Assembly: GCA_965230265.1 (NCBI GenBank)
Contig: OZ245999.1
Coordinates: 1,178,001 to 1,242,000 of the forward strand
Direction: 5' to 3'
From: JAJFKX01 sp965230265
GTDB taxonomy: Bacteria > Pseudomonadota > Gammaproteobacteria > Xanthomonadales > Wenzhouxiangellaceae
Length of the DNA stretch: 64,000 nucleotides
Shown: piece after piece, positions 36,861 to 44,662 of the stretch
Position numbering within the stretch: the stretch's first letter is position 1
Layout: every line of letters starts with the position of its first letter
Program-made: the position numbers and the translations under genes
The notes under the pieces: generated by a model
Database searches by the model: none
Told to the model about the DNA's origin: nothing
Seen by the model: only the letters and a program-made list of their open reading frames with translations

Positions 36861-37493
36861 TTATAAAGCGTTTCTTTCTTTTAATAAAGCGTATATTCGC
36901 TCAGAAAAAAGCCGGTAGCCGGCAGCATTAAAGTGAATAGTGTCAGACTTGTATTGGTTGTCCCATAACAAGTCCGGCAGAATATCCCCGTCGTATACCA
37001 GCTGATATTCATCCGCTAGCTCTTGATACAACGGCGCAGTATTGGAGAACAGTTTTTTCTGAGGTACACCGATTAACAGGACTTCGGAACCACTTGCATG
37101 GGTCAGCTCGATCATGCTGGCAAGGTTGTGCTTGGTCTGCTGCAGGTCACTGCCGCGCAAAATATCATTACCACCTTCCATCAGGATCACCAGCTGGGGC
37201 TGATGTTTGTTGAGTGCCGACGGTAAACGCTCCAGACCTTCAGCAGTTACTTCACCGGAAACCCCGGCATTGATGATATTCATGCCGCTCAGCTCAGCCA
37301 GAACACTGGGGTAGCTGTGGCCTGGCGGTGCCCCATAACCTGCGGTCAAACTATCACCAAAAGCCAGGATAACGCCATCTGGTTGAAGCGTATTTAGTGA
37401 GCGCTTCTCGCTGCAGGCGGTCAACAGCAATAGCAGACAAAGTCCGGCTATTAAACGGGATTTGTGTTGTTGTTTGATGGTTAAAGCACCCAT
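36861..37493 (-). CDS. SGNH arylesterase/lysophospholipase-like lipoprotein (TesA-like)
   Basis: From the ATG at 37493 the protein has about 210 residues: signal LIAGLCLLLLLTACSEK with lipobox, block I AFGDSLTAGYGAP with the nucleophile Ser, VSGEV block II, LMEGGNDILRG block III, and DTIHFNAAGYRLFSERI with the Asp-His dyad. It matches the TesA/arylesterase group in size and order, but is lipid-anchored rather than soluble periplasmic. Thioesterase, lysophospholipase or arylesterase activity is possible. An earlier in-frame ATG at 37529 gives a poor signal sequence. Confidence 0.88.
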   Translation of the reverse strand: MGALTIKQQHKSRLIAGLCLLLLLTACSEKRSLNTLQPDGVILAFGDSLTAGYGAPPGHSYPSVLAELSGMNIINAGVSGEVTAEGLERLPSALNKHQPQLVILMEGGNDILRGSDLQQTKHNLASMIELTHASGSEVLLIGVPQKKLFSNTAPLYQELADEYQLVYDGDILPDLLWDNQYKSDTIHFNAAGYRLFSERIYALLKERNAL

Positions 37494-37572
37494 AACAATG
37501 ATGTTATAGGGCAAGGGTTGTGTATGCAAAGCGTTTTAACAAATGACTGGCTAACAAACAAAGGCAGGTAAA

Positions 37573-37597
37573 CGCACCCATGTGATACATGGGTGCG
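37573..37597 (-). terminator. probable terminator of the beta-solenoid gene
   Basis: Perfect 11-bp arms (CGCACCCATGT, 37573-37583 and 37587-37597) with a 3-nt loop. On the - strand only TTT follows before ACC. It sits 33 bp past the leftward solenoid gene stop. The short U-tract makes it a probable, not certain, terminator. Confidence 0.6.
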
Positions 37598-37629
37598 CAA
37601 AGGGTTTCAGCGATTTAAATCATCAGGCT

Positions 37630-38346
37630 TTATGGACCCATATCAATGTCACCAGAGACATTGTCGATATCAACACTGCCGGTACCATCGTCTTTGAGTA
37701 CAAAATTGGCCGCGCCATCGACATTGATGCTGCCAGAGCCATCGGAAACGGTGACTGTGCCGCCGGCATTGCGAACACGCACCGAACCGGAGCCATCGTC
37801 AATCTCAATATCGCCACCCAGGTCAATGGCAGTAATAGAACCGGAACCATCATCGATATAAACATCACCAACCACATTCCTGATCTGGATTTGGCCAGAA
37901 CCATCATCAATATCAACAGCCCCGTCGATGCCTTCCACTTCGATCGGGCCAGAACCATCATCTATATCAAGGCTTAGTGAAGCGGGTACACGAATATCCA
38001 GATCAATCCAGGTTTGATTGCTCCATAACCAGCCACTGTTATTATCTACGTCGGCAATCAATTTGGCACGGGACGATGACATTCTGTCCAGGCTGAGTTC
38101 ATAATTGTCATCGGCTTTGTCCTGGTAGATTTTGGCTTCGACAACAATCTCATCCAGACTGTTATCACCAATCACTGTCAGTGAACCTGCGCTAACATCA
38201 ATATCAAATTCGGAAAGTTGTTCCAGAGACAGTCTCAGGGTTTGTGTATCGCGGAGTTTGTCTTCGTCTCTGTCATAGGCCAGCACGACGGTGGAAATAA
38301 TGCAGCTTATTGCGCTTAATGCAACAAATTTCTTTTTATTCAGCAT
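37630..38346 (-). CDS. exported beta-solenoid protein with six exact 18-residue repeats (DUF4097-like)
   Basis: The start at 38346 follows an AGGAAC ribosome-binding site; the product has about 238 residues with signal peptide FVALSAISCIISTVVLAY. Residues 20-125 resemble the N-terminal strands of DUF4097-type adhesin-like proteins (FDIDVSAGSLTVIGDN, ASLSLDI). The rest is six tandem repeats of exactly 18 residues (37639-37962), each starting D/S-D-G-S/T-G and continuing with alternating Val/Ile and a Gly near position 14, ending two residues before the stop. This predicts a short beta-helix exposed in the periplasm or on the surface. Function unknown; Asp-rich turns could bind Ca2+ (inference). 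Confidence 0.85.
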   Translation of the reverse strand: MLNKKKFVALSAISCIISTVVLAYDRDEDKLRDTQTLRLSLEQLSEFDIDVSAGSLTVIGDNSLDEIVVEAKIYQDKADDNYELSLDRMSSSRAKLIADVDNNSGWLWSNQTWIDLDIRVPASLSLDIDDGSGPIEVEGIDGAVDIDDGSGQIQIRNVVGDVYIDDGSGSITAIDLGGDIEIDDGSGSVRVRNAGGTVTVSDGSGSINVDGAANFVLKDDGTGSVDIDNVSGDIDMGP

Positions 38347-38460
38347 ATTACGTTCCTTTGATGGTGTTCCTGTTGGTTGATATCCAGTCGAGAATATCAA
38401 CGGCTTACTGATTAGTTGCCGAAATACCCAACAGGGTTTAAATGGGTTTGTAGAACGAGG

Positions 38461-39147
38461 CTAAAACCGATTGAGGAAATAACTGAATATCGATTCACCG
38501 TGTTGACCAGATGGGCCGCTCTGGGTCAGCACGTCTGCATCGATACCATGTTGTTGCAGCAGGGTTCGGTCATTCAAAAAGTAGGCATTGCCACTGTCAC
38601 GGTCAAACTCTGGATGAAATTGCATGCCCATTATCCGCAATGAAGGGTTCAGCCATGCCTGGACAGGAGAGTGCGCGGCTGTAGCGATCAATTCAGAATC
38701 AACCGGTAGCTCAACGACCTCATCAAAATGGTGTTGCCACATTACTTCCACACCTGATAAACCTGGAATCGGTGTGGCCCCATCAACAAAAACCACATCA
38801 CACCAGCCTGCTTCAAAGCCGTTGGGTGAAGCTTGAACGGCCTGCTGACCGACCAAAGCACGACACAGCAATTGATGACCAAAACAAACGCCCAACTGGC
38901 CAATACGCTGATCCTTCAGTCGATGGATATAATCCAGCGCCAGATCGCTAAATGGATATTGTTCATTGATGGACAGGCTGGACCCGGAATGAATCACATG
39001 GGTGATGTCCGTTTCTTCACGGGCTTTGGCTATGGAATCTTCACTGTAGATGTAGTGGGTGGTTACCGCTATATCATCAGGAATATAACGTTTGAATAGG
39101 GTTGCGGCTCCCTGGTGGGTGGAGTAATCGAGGATCTGAACTTTCAT
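38461..39147 (-). CDS. class I glutamine amidotransferase-like protein
   Basis: A 228-residue stand-alone GATase1 domain: the nucleophile Cys88 in LGVCFGHQLLCRALVG, and the His-x-Glu of MGMQFHPEFD later on. It is related to the stand-alone GMP synthase-like or gamma-glutamyl-cleaving group; no synthase domain is attached, so it probably hydrolyses glutamine or gamma-glutamyl compounds for an unlinked partner. No strong ribosome-binding site is visible. It lies downstream of the S9 peptidase gene, separated by a REP-like inverted pair. Confidence 0.85.
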   Translation of the reverse strand: MKVQILDYSTHQGAATLFKRYIPDDIAVTTHYIYSEDSIAKAREETDITHVIHSGSSLSINEQYPFSDLALDYIHRLKDQRIGQLGVCFGHQLLCRALVGQQAVQASPNGFEAGWCDVVFVDGATPIPGLSGVEVMWQHHFDEVVELPVDSELIATAAHSPVQAWLNPSLRIMGMQFHPEFDRDSGNAYFLNDRTLLQQHGIDADVLTQSGPSGQHGESIFSYFLNRF

Positions 39148-39177
39148 GGGAGGTAATTTACAGCAAATGATGACGTT

Positions 39178-39260
39178 TGTCGGCTTACGGCTGGCGCCTA
39201 AGCCGACCTACAATCAATCCAAAGTAGGTCGGCTTAGAACCGAAGGTTCGTAAGCCGACA
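39178..39260. repeat. REP-like inverted pair of palindromic units
   Basis: Two hairpin units face each other: 39178-39211 and 39224-39260, with a 12-nt AT-rich spacer. Each unit is itself a hairpin with the stem GTCGGCTTA/TAAGCCGAC, and the outer edges are GTAGG-type. A third, diverged copy is at 47039-47074. This is the layout of bacterial REP/BIME elements mobilised by RAYT transposases. It lies between the S9 peptidase and amidotransferase genes. Confidence 0.85.
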
Positions 39261-39279
39261 TACATTTCGGATAAGGGCT

Positions 39280-41274
39280 TTACTCGCTGTCTTTGCCCAA
39301 ATGCTTATCTAAAAACTCCACATAGGCGGTGGAAGCGGTAATGCGGTTTTCACGTTTGCGGAAGCCATGGCCTTCATCCGGGAAGACGATGTATTCCACC
39401 GGTACGTTATTGGCTCGTACGGCATCTACCAGCTCATCACTTTCCACCTGCAATACGCGTGGGTCGTTGGCACCTTGTACCACCAGCAATGGTTTGGTGA
39501 TTTGGCTGGCATGGAACAGCGGTGAGATCCGGTGATGGCGTTCGCCATCAACTGCCGGGTCGCCCATTTCATCGTAGAGTGCTTCTTTGAACGACTCCCA
39601 CCAGGGCGGGATGCTATTGAGCGTACGCACCCAATTGGTGACGCCGAAAATATCAATGCCTGCATCAAACACATCCGGCTCAAAGGCCAGCGCGGCGGCC
39701 ACCATATAACCACCATAGCTGCCACCGATAATGGCGATATTGTCGCCATCCACCCAGTCCAGGTCAGCCAGGTATTGTTTGGCATAGACGATATCCTGCA
39801 AATCAACGTCACCGTGTTTTTTGTCGTCCATGTGGAAGAAGGTTTTACCGTAACCGGAAGAGCCCCGGTTATTGGCTGCCAGCAAGGCATAGCCATGGTT
39901 CACCAAATGCTGTTGTGCAGCACTGTAACCTTGCCGTGATTGCCCACCCGGGCCGCCATGAACCCAAACCAGGGCAGGTACCGGATTGTCTGCGCTGGCG
40001 CTTTTGGGTTTATACAGAATGCCGGGAATTTCCAGGCCATCGAAACTCGGATAACGAACCACTTCGCTGCTGACCAGGTTGGCTTCGTCGATTTCAGGGT
40101 TTAAAGCCTGGGTGAGTTGATGGTGCTCCTGATCAGCAAGGTTAACGACATGCACATTAGAAGGCGAGGTGTCTGAATTGATCACAAAAGCCACCGTTGA
40201 TTCGTTACCGGAAAACCGCACCTGACCAATATCACCTGCGGGCAGTTCTGGCAGAATCACAGGCGCATTGGTTTGATTGTCATGCAATGTCAGCTCGGTG
40301 CTGGCATCGGCGTTGATGCCAGATACGCGGTAACGGCCTGAAGGTGAGTCCAGATAAAATTGTACGTCCCAGTCAGCCGCCAGAACCGATGTTTTTTCAC
40401 CGCTTTCCAGCTCATAGCACCAGGCTTGATTAAACTCGCCATGTTCGTTGGTGCCATAGATGAGCGCACTGCTATCGGCGGTAAAGTCATAAACACCATG
40501 GCTGATATTGCCTTGGTGCTCGGTGATCAACTGTGGTGTTTTGTCGTCGCTGTTTAAATCCACCAGGTAAACATCCGAATCTGCACTGGTACGGGATTTT
40601 TGCAAAGCGATCCAGCGACCATTGGGGCTGATATCAGAGATCGAATAACCCTCATCATTCTGGAAGATCAGGCTGCGCTCATAATCGTCGGTGTTGTATT
40701 GGTACAGATCAAAGAATTTTGCATCGCGCTCGTTGGTAACCACCCAAAATACCGAGTTGTCTTCATGCCAGCCGGCAAAACTGGCTTTAACGTTTTCACC
40801 TGGCGTTAAATCCTGCACCGTTTTATCAGGGTTACGCACATATAAATGGTTCAACTCATTGCCACCTTCATCAAAGGTATACAGCACGCGATCATCCTGT
40901 GGAAAATAGCTGACCGCGAATACCGCATTGGTGGTCGAATCAGTCAATGCGCTAGCAGCGCCTGTCATTGGGTTTAGTGCATAAGCATTGAATACGCCGG
41001 TTTCATCTGAAGTTACCAGCAGCGCATCACCGGACGGTGCAAACGCATACCCGGAAGAGGAGGGCATGATATAGCTGGTGGCCTGGAAGAAAGCAGCAGC
41101 ATCGTATTGGGGAATGCTGGATGCTGCAGGCGTTGGGTTTTCCTTATTTTCAGCAACCGTAGCTGCTGGTTCGGCGGCTGTTGTAGCAGGCTGATTAGTA
41201 GGTTCAGTGTTGTTACATGCAGTAATCAAAATAATAAGGGCGAGTATTGATAATTTATGATAAGTTTTGCGCAT
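39280..41274 (-). CDS. S9 family prolyl-oligopeptidase-like lipoprotein
   Basis: A 664-residue exported peptidase with a lipobox (LALIILITACNNT). The N-terminal beta-propeller (about residues 50-400) shows TolB/DPP-like blades (PSGDALLVTSDETGVFN, SPNGRWIALQKS). The C-terminal alpha/beta-hydrolase domain has Ser519 in IIGGSYGGYMV, the Asp in QGANDPRV, and the His in DEGHGFRKRENR. This is the S9C/acylaminoacyl-peptidase-like layout. It would trim peptides at the cell envelope. Confidence 0.93.
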   Translation of the reverse strand: MRKTYHKLSILALIILITACNNTEPTNQPATTAAEPAATVAENKENPTPAASSIPQYDAAAFFQATSYIMPSSSGYAFAPSGDALLVTSDETGVFNAYALNPMTGAASALTDSTTNAVFAVSYFPQDDRVLYTFDEGGNELNHLYVRNPDKTVQDLTPGENVKASFAGWHEDNSVFWVVTNERDAKFFDLYQYNTDDYERSLIFQNDEGYSISDISPNGRWIALQKSRTSADSDVYLVDLNSDDKTPQLITEHQGNISHGVYDFTADSSALIYGTNEHGEFNQAWCYELESGEKTSVLAADWDVQFYLDSPSGRYRVSGINADASTELTLHDNQTNAPVILPELPAGDIGQVRFSGNESTVAFVINSDTSPSNVHVVNLADQEHHQLTQALNPEIDEANLVSSEVVRYPSFDGLEIPGILYKPKSASADNPVPALVWVHGGPGGQSRQGYSAAQQHLVNHGYALLAANNRGSSGYGKTFFHMDDKKHGDVDLQDIVYAKQYLADLDWVDGDNIAIIGGSYGGYMVAAALAFEPDVFDAGIDIFGVTNWVRTLNSIPPWWESFKEALYDEMGDPAVDGERHHRISPLFHASQITKPLLVVQGANDPRVLQVESDELVDAVRANNVPVEYIVFPDEGHGFRKRENRITASTAYVEFLDKHLGKDSE

Positions 41275-41499
41275 TTGTGTAACTCAAAGTCAGTGATTTT
41301 CACTAAAGAAAAATTTATTGCAAGGGGTGTTTTCCTAGACTTACGCTGATAAAAGTATGGCTGGTAAATACTGTTAGATATGCACTTTTAAGCTTAGCAA
41401 CTATAAGCAAGCGTTGCAAACACAGGTATTAAAAGCAATGTGATCAATGTTGTTGACCAATCTTTAAGTCAGCTCTTTTATTTATAGCGGGTAAAGCTG

Positions 41500-41528
41500 T
41501 TGACCATGCGCACAGTGATAGATATTAT
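41500..41528 (+). promoter_or_regulatory. sigma70-type promoter of the island ATPase gene
   Basis: TTGACC at 41500-41505 and TATTAT at 41523-41528 have 17-bp spacing, 5/6 matches each. The inferred start of transcription would leave a leader of about 28 nt that contains AGGGGG at 41552-41557. A weaker second set (TTGACC at 41453, TTTTAT at 41476, also 17 bp) lies upstream. Confidence 0.6.
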
Positions 41529-41562
41529 GGGCGCGGCCGAGATTTATGTTTAGGGGGATGTT

Positions 41563-43785
41563 TTGAATTTAGAACAAGTTCTTGATGAAGCTTATCGTAT
41601 ACTCGAAGAAGTTAGTTTTAATCCAAGGGTTCTTAAATGTATCGACACTCTGTCTGGTGTCAGATGTGGTGAAGACCATGATCAGCCTGCTTTAAAAGAG
41701 TGGATAGATGGCCCCGGCTTTTTTCAAACCCTTAAGAAAGCCTTGTCGCATAGAAGGGCTACCCCTAAAAATAAAGAAATTTTCAAAAAAGAGTATGTAT
41801 GGGCTAATACATCTGAAGAGGGGGCGAATACAACTAATAGAAACATAGTCAATTATTCAGAAGAAGACGCTGAAAAGTTTTTGGATAGGTTGATTTCTGG
41901 CGCAATATCCGCGTATAAAAAGAAAGAAAACAATGACAATAAGACCTCAAGAAGAGATAGGTTTTTCTTGATGTTAGGGGATCGTGGGGTTGGTAAAACA
42001 TTTTTTATTAATTATTTGTTTTCAGTGTATTCAGAAAAATTAATTAATAAAAAAACAATTTGGATCAGAATAAGCCTGGTTAGCAGAAGGAAAGGGTGGA
42101 ATGTTTCAGAAAGGTTGTACAGGAAATCTGTCAGGATCATTTTCGAAAAATATTTGAACAGAGACGAGTTTCTTGGTGATATTGAAGGGTTGAGAGAATA
42201 TTTAATTAATACGAAAAAGAAAGGTAAACAAGAAGCATTGGATATTGCTGGTGCAGTTGAAAAAATTGATGACAGTTGGTCGGTAACCAATAAAGTCGAT
42301 AAGAGCGTATTTATTTGTGTATATGATTACATGACATCATTGGGGTATAACTTTCTTTTTGCTGTTGATGGTCTTGACGCCATTAGGGAAACAGACAAGC
42401 ACAAGCAGGACCTTGAAAACTGGATCGACGAAGTGCTGGCTTTTATTATTCGTGATGAGTTTCCAGCCTGTTGGGTCGTGATGATGCGCGGATGGACATA
42501 TCAGGAGCATATAAGGCCAAACTATTCTCCTGCTGAGGGTAGACAGTACTTTACTGAGGTTTATATCAATCAACCTGACCCGTATATTGTGGTCGCGCGT
42601 AGATTCAAGTATATGTCCTATTTATCGGATGAAAAAATAGCTGACATAATAGCGTTTAACATGCATAGGTTGTTGGTGTTAATTTTAAGCGATGCATTGA
42701 ACTGCGAGACTGTCAAAAGCTTCGATAATATGCTCGGCCTGTACGGCAATGATATTAGAAGATTGCTCAGCACTATTTACTACTGCGTGTTTGAGCTTAT
42801 TAGTGAAATTCTACCTTCAAAAAATGCCTTCAAAAAATACGACGCTCAAGAAGAGTTCTGGCTAGAGGAAGAAGGTCTGAATAAAGCGTTAAATGCGCTA
42901 GAGTTAGGGAATTTTGAGGCGAAAACATTCAGGAAGCCAGAGGTTTGGAAAGAGTTCTATAAGAAAAGAAGCTATGCAATTGTAGATCGCATGGTATTGG
43001 GTGGGTATTTATGGCATGTTAGCCCGTTTTTTTTCTCGATTGATGATCAGGGCGATTTGGCTATTGACGTCAATCAAGACCATACCGACAAAGCTGGCGC
43101 GATGCCAAATTTATATACCTATCCAGTTAGGCTGGGCATTGAATATAACTTGCAGCATAATATATTGCGGTTTGGAAAGTTAATGATCCTGAGCTTTCTG
43201 GAAGAGAGTGAGCTTGGCGGCTGTAATCCATGGAAGAATATTTTTCAGGCACGGAAAGTATTTGCTGAGCTTGGCGTGCCGGGAATTGCTTTTGATTGTT
43301 TTTTGCATGAGCTGGTGCATTACGGTGCTGTTGAGAAAAAGCTGGAGGGGTCCGATCCGCAGATAAAAATTTCTGCTTCTGGTGTTTTTTGTTTGACAGG
43401 TCTGGCATCTAATAAACATTACATTGAGAGTATTTATAACTCATGTGAGCTTCCCAGGCGCTTGTTTTGCAAAGATTATTTAAGGGTTTATATACACAAT
43501 AAAACCAAAAGCGAGAACCGCCATGCAATCTCGGCAAGGAATTTACTCATTTTTATGAGATTCCTTGAAATAAGCTGGCAAGAGGCTAAGCAAGAAATTT
43601 TAAAAAAAGAAGGCGGCTATGCTGATGAGTATAAAGATGATATCACCGGTAATATAGACTTGATAATAAATGCACTTAAAACAGATATATCGGAAAGAAT
43701 GGAGAAACAGGTGCGTGCTGCATTTACAGAAGAAGATCAGATTTTATTTAAAAGCGCTTTGTTGAGGGAGTTTGTGCGCATTTAA
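41563..43785 (+). CDS. P-loop ATPase of unknown family (candidate STAND/AAA-like), AT-rich island
   Basis: A 740-residue protein starting at a TTG with AGGGGG five bases upstream. The Walker A motif GDRGVGKT is at residues 139-146, a Walker B-like FLFAVDGLD at 264-272, a sensor-like CWVVMMRGW at 303-311, and an Orc/STAND-like block GNDIRRLLSTI at 395-405. The first 130 residues and the last 330 are mostly helical and unassigned. The base composition is clearly lower in GC than both flanks. It converges on a two-helix membrane protein gene with which it shares four bases. NTP-driven signalling or defence is an inference; no nuclease, kinase or reverse transcriptase domain is visible. Confidence 0.85.
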   Translation: MNLEQVLDEAYRILEEVSFNPRVLKCIDTLSGVRCGEDHDQPALKEWIDGPGFFQTLKKALSHRRATPKNKEIFKKEYVWANTSEEGANTTNRNIVNYSEEDAEKFLDRLISGAISAYKKKENNDNKTSRRDRFFLMLGDRGVGKTFFINYLFSVYSEKLINKKTIWIRISLVSRRKGWNVSERLYRKSVRIIFEKYLNRDEFLGDIEGLREYLINTKKKGKQEALDIAGAVEKIDDSWSVTNKVDKSVFICVYDYMTSLGYNFLFAVDGLDAIRETDKHKQDLENWIDEVLAFIIRDEFPACWVVMMRGWTYQEHIRPNYSPAEGRQYFTEVYINQPDPYIVVARRFKYMSYLSDEKIADIIAFNMHRLLVLILSDALNCETVKSFDNMLGLYGNDIRRLLSTIYYCVFELISEILPSKNAFKKYDAQEEFWLEEEGLNKALNALELGNFEAKTFRKPEVWKEFYKKRSYAIVDRMVLGGYLWHVSPFFFSIDDQGDLAIDVNQDHTDKAGAMPNLYTYPVRLGIEYNLQHNILRFGKLMILSFLEESELGGCNPWKNIFQARKVFAELGVPGIAFDCFLHELVHYGAVEKKLEGSDPQIKISASGVFCLTGLASNKHYIESIYNSCELPRRLFCKDYLRVYIHNKTKSENRHAISARNLLIFMRFLEISWQEAKQEILKKEGGYADEYKDDITGNIDLIINALKTDISERMEKQVRAAFTEEDQILFKSALLREFVRI

Positions 43786-44624
43786 AGTCTGCTTTTGAGT
43801 GCTGGAAAATGGGCCGTATTGTCTATAAATATGGAATTCCCTCGGGTAATGTTTGTATTTAATAAATAACTTAGGTTTTTATTTTCATTCAGTTCACAAT
43901 AAAAATTCATTAGTGTGTGTATTAATTTTAATCTGTTAATTATTTCTGCAAGGACATCGGTAAGTGTCATCGCTGTGTTGCTTTCTTTACCTTTGCTAAT
44001 TTGTTTGACCGCATAAAATATATCTTTTTCCTTGAGAGAAAAGTTGTAGTGTATTTTGGATTCTTTTTCTAGGTTTAATATTTCGTCTATTATATTATTG
44101 GTCTTGCTGAAAAACTGACTTCTGGGGTTATCTTCTTTTAAGATATTGTCAATATAGCTTTTTGTTTCGTTGATAAGGTTTTCAAGTTCTTTTTGTTTTT
44201 CAGTGGATAAATTATAGCTGCCTGTTTTTGATTGAGGATAAAGCTTATAATAAACAGCCCTGGGGTTGCTTATTTCATAAGTGTTTTTAAGATACGCATA
44301 AGAATAACTACAAAACTCTTCTACTCTGCTGTGGTGGTTGAACAGCACATTTTGATGAAAGGCGCTCTGCATCTGTTTTCTGGTTTGAGCGGATTTATGG
44401 TTTGAAGAATAAATTGCAATAATTGGTATGCTTAATGCTATTAAACTCAAGGGTATTTTGAATATTGTGACGGCATTATTTAAGCCTTTGTAGCTAAAAT
44501 CAAAATATAAATGGCTGTGTATTATGATAACCGCCGATATGATCGCCGCGCATGCTAATAGGGCTCCCAATGTTATCCAAAGGATGGGCAAGTGGAAAAA
44601 ATCTTTGTTTGGGTCGAATAGCAT
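43782..44624 (-). CDS. two-helix membrane protein, partner of the island ATPase
   Basis: A 280-residue AT-rich gene. Two membrane helices near residues 13-36 (LPILWITLGALLACAAIISA) and 48-66 (TIFKIPLSLIALSIPIIAIY) are followed by a soluble helical region of about 210 residues rich in Lys, Asn, Glu and Ser, with no family I recognise. The topology resembles 2TM effectors of known defence systems only in outline. It begins 38 bp after the parC stop on the same strand, so read-through from parC could express it. Its stop overlaps the ATPase stop by 4 bp. Confidence 0.8.
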   Translation of the reverse strand: MLFDPNKDFFHLPILWITLGALLACAAIISAVIIIHSHLYFDFSYKGLNNAVTIFKIPLSLIALSIPIIAIYSSNHKSAQTRKQMQSAFHQNVLFNHHSRVEEFCSYSYAYLKNTYEISNPRAVYYKLYPQSKTGSYNLSTEKQKELENLINETKSYIDNILKEDNPRSQFFSKTNNIIDEILNLEKESKIHYNFSLKEKDIFYAVKQISKGKESNTAMTLTDVLAEIINRLKLIHTLMNFYCELNENKNLSYLLNTNITRGNSIFIDNTAHFPALKSRL

Positions 44625-44662
44625 ACCTAGTGGCCCCTTTGTGGTTTGGATTGAAGCTGAAT

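Noticed and set aside
38833..39099. Rightward open frame of 88 codons opposite the amidotransferase gene.
   Set aside because: It lies entirely antisense to a convincing gene whose catalytic motifs explain the sequence.
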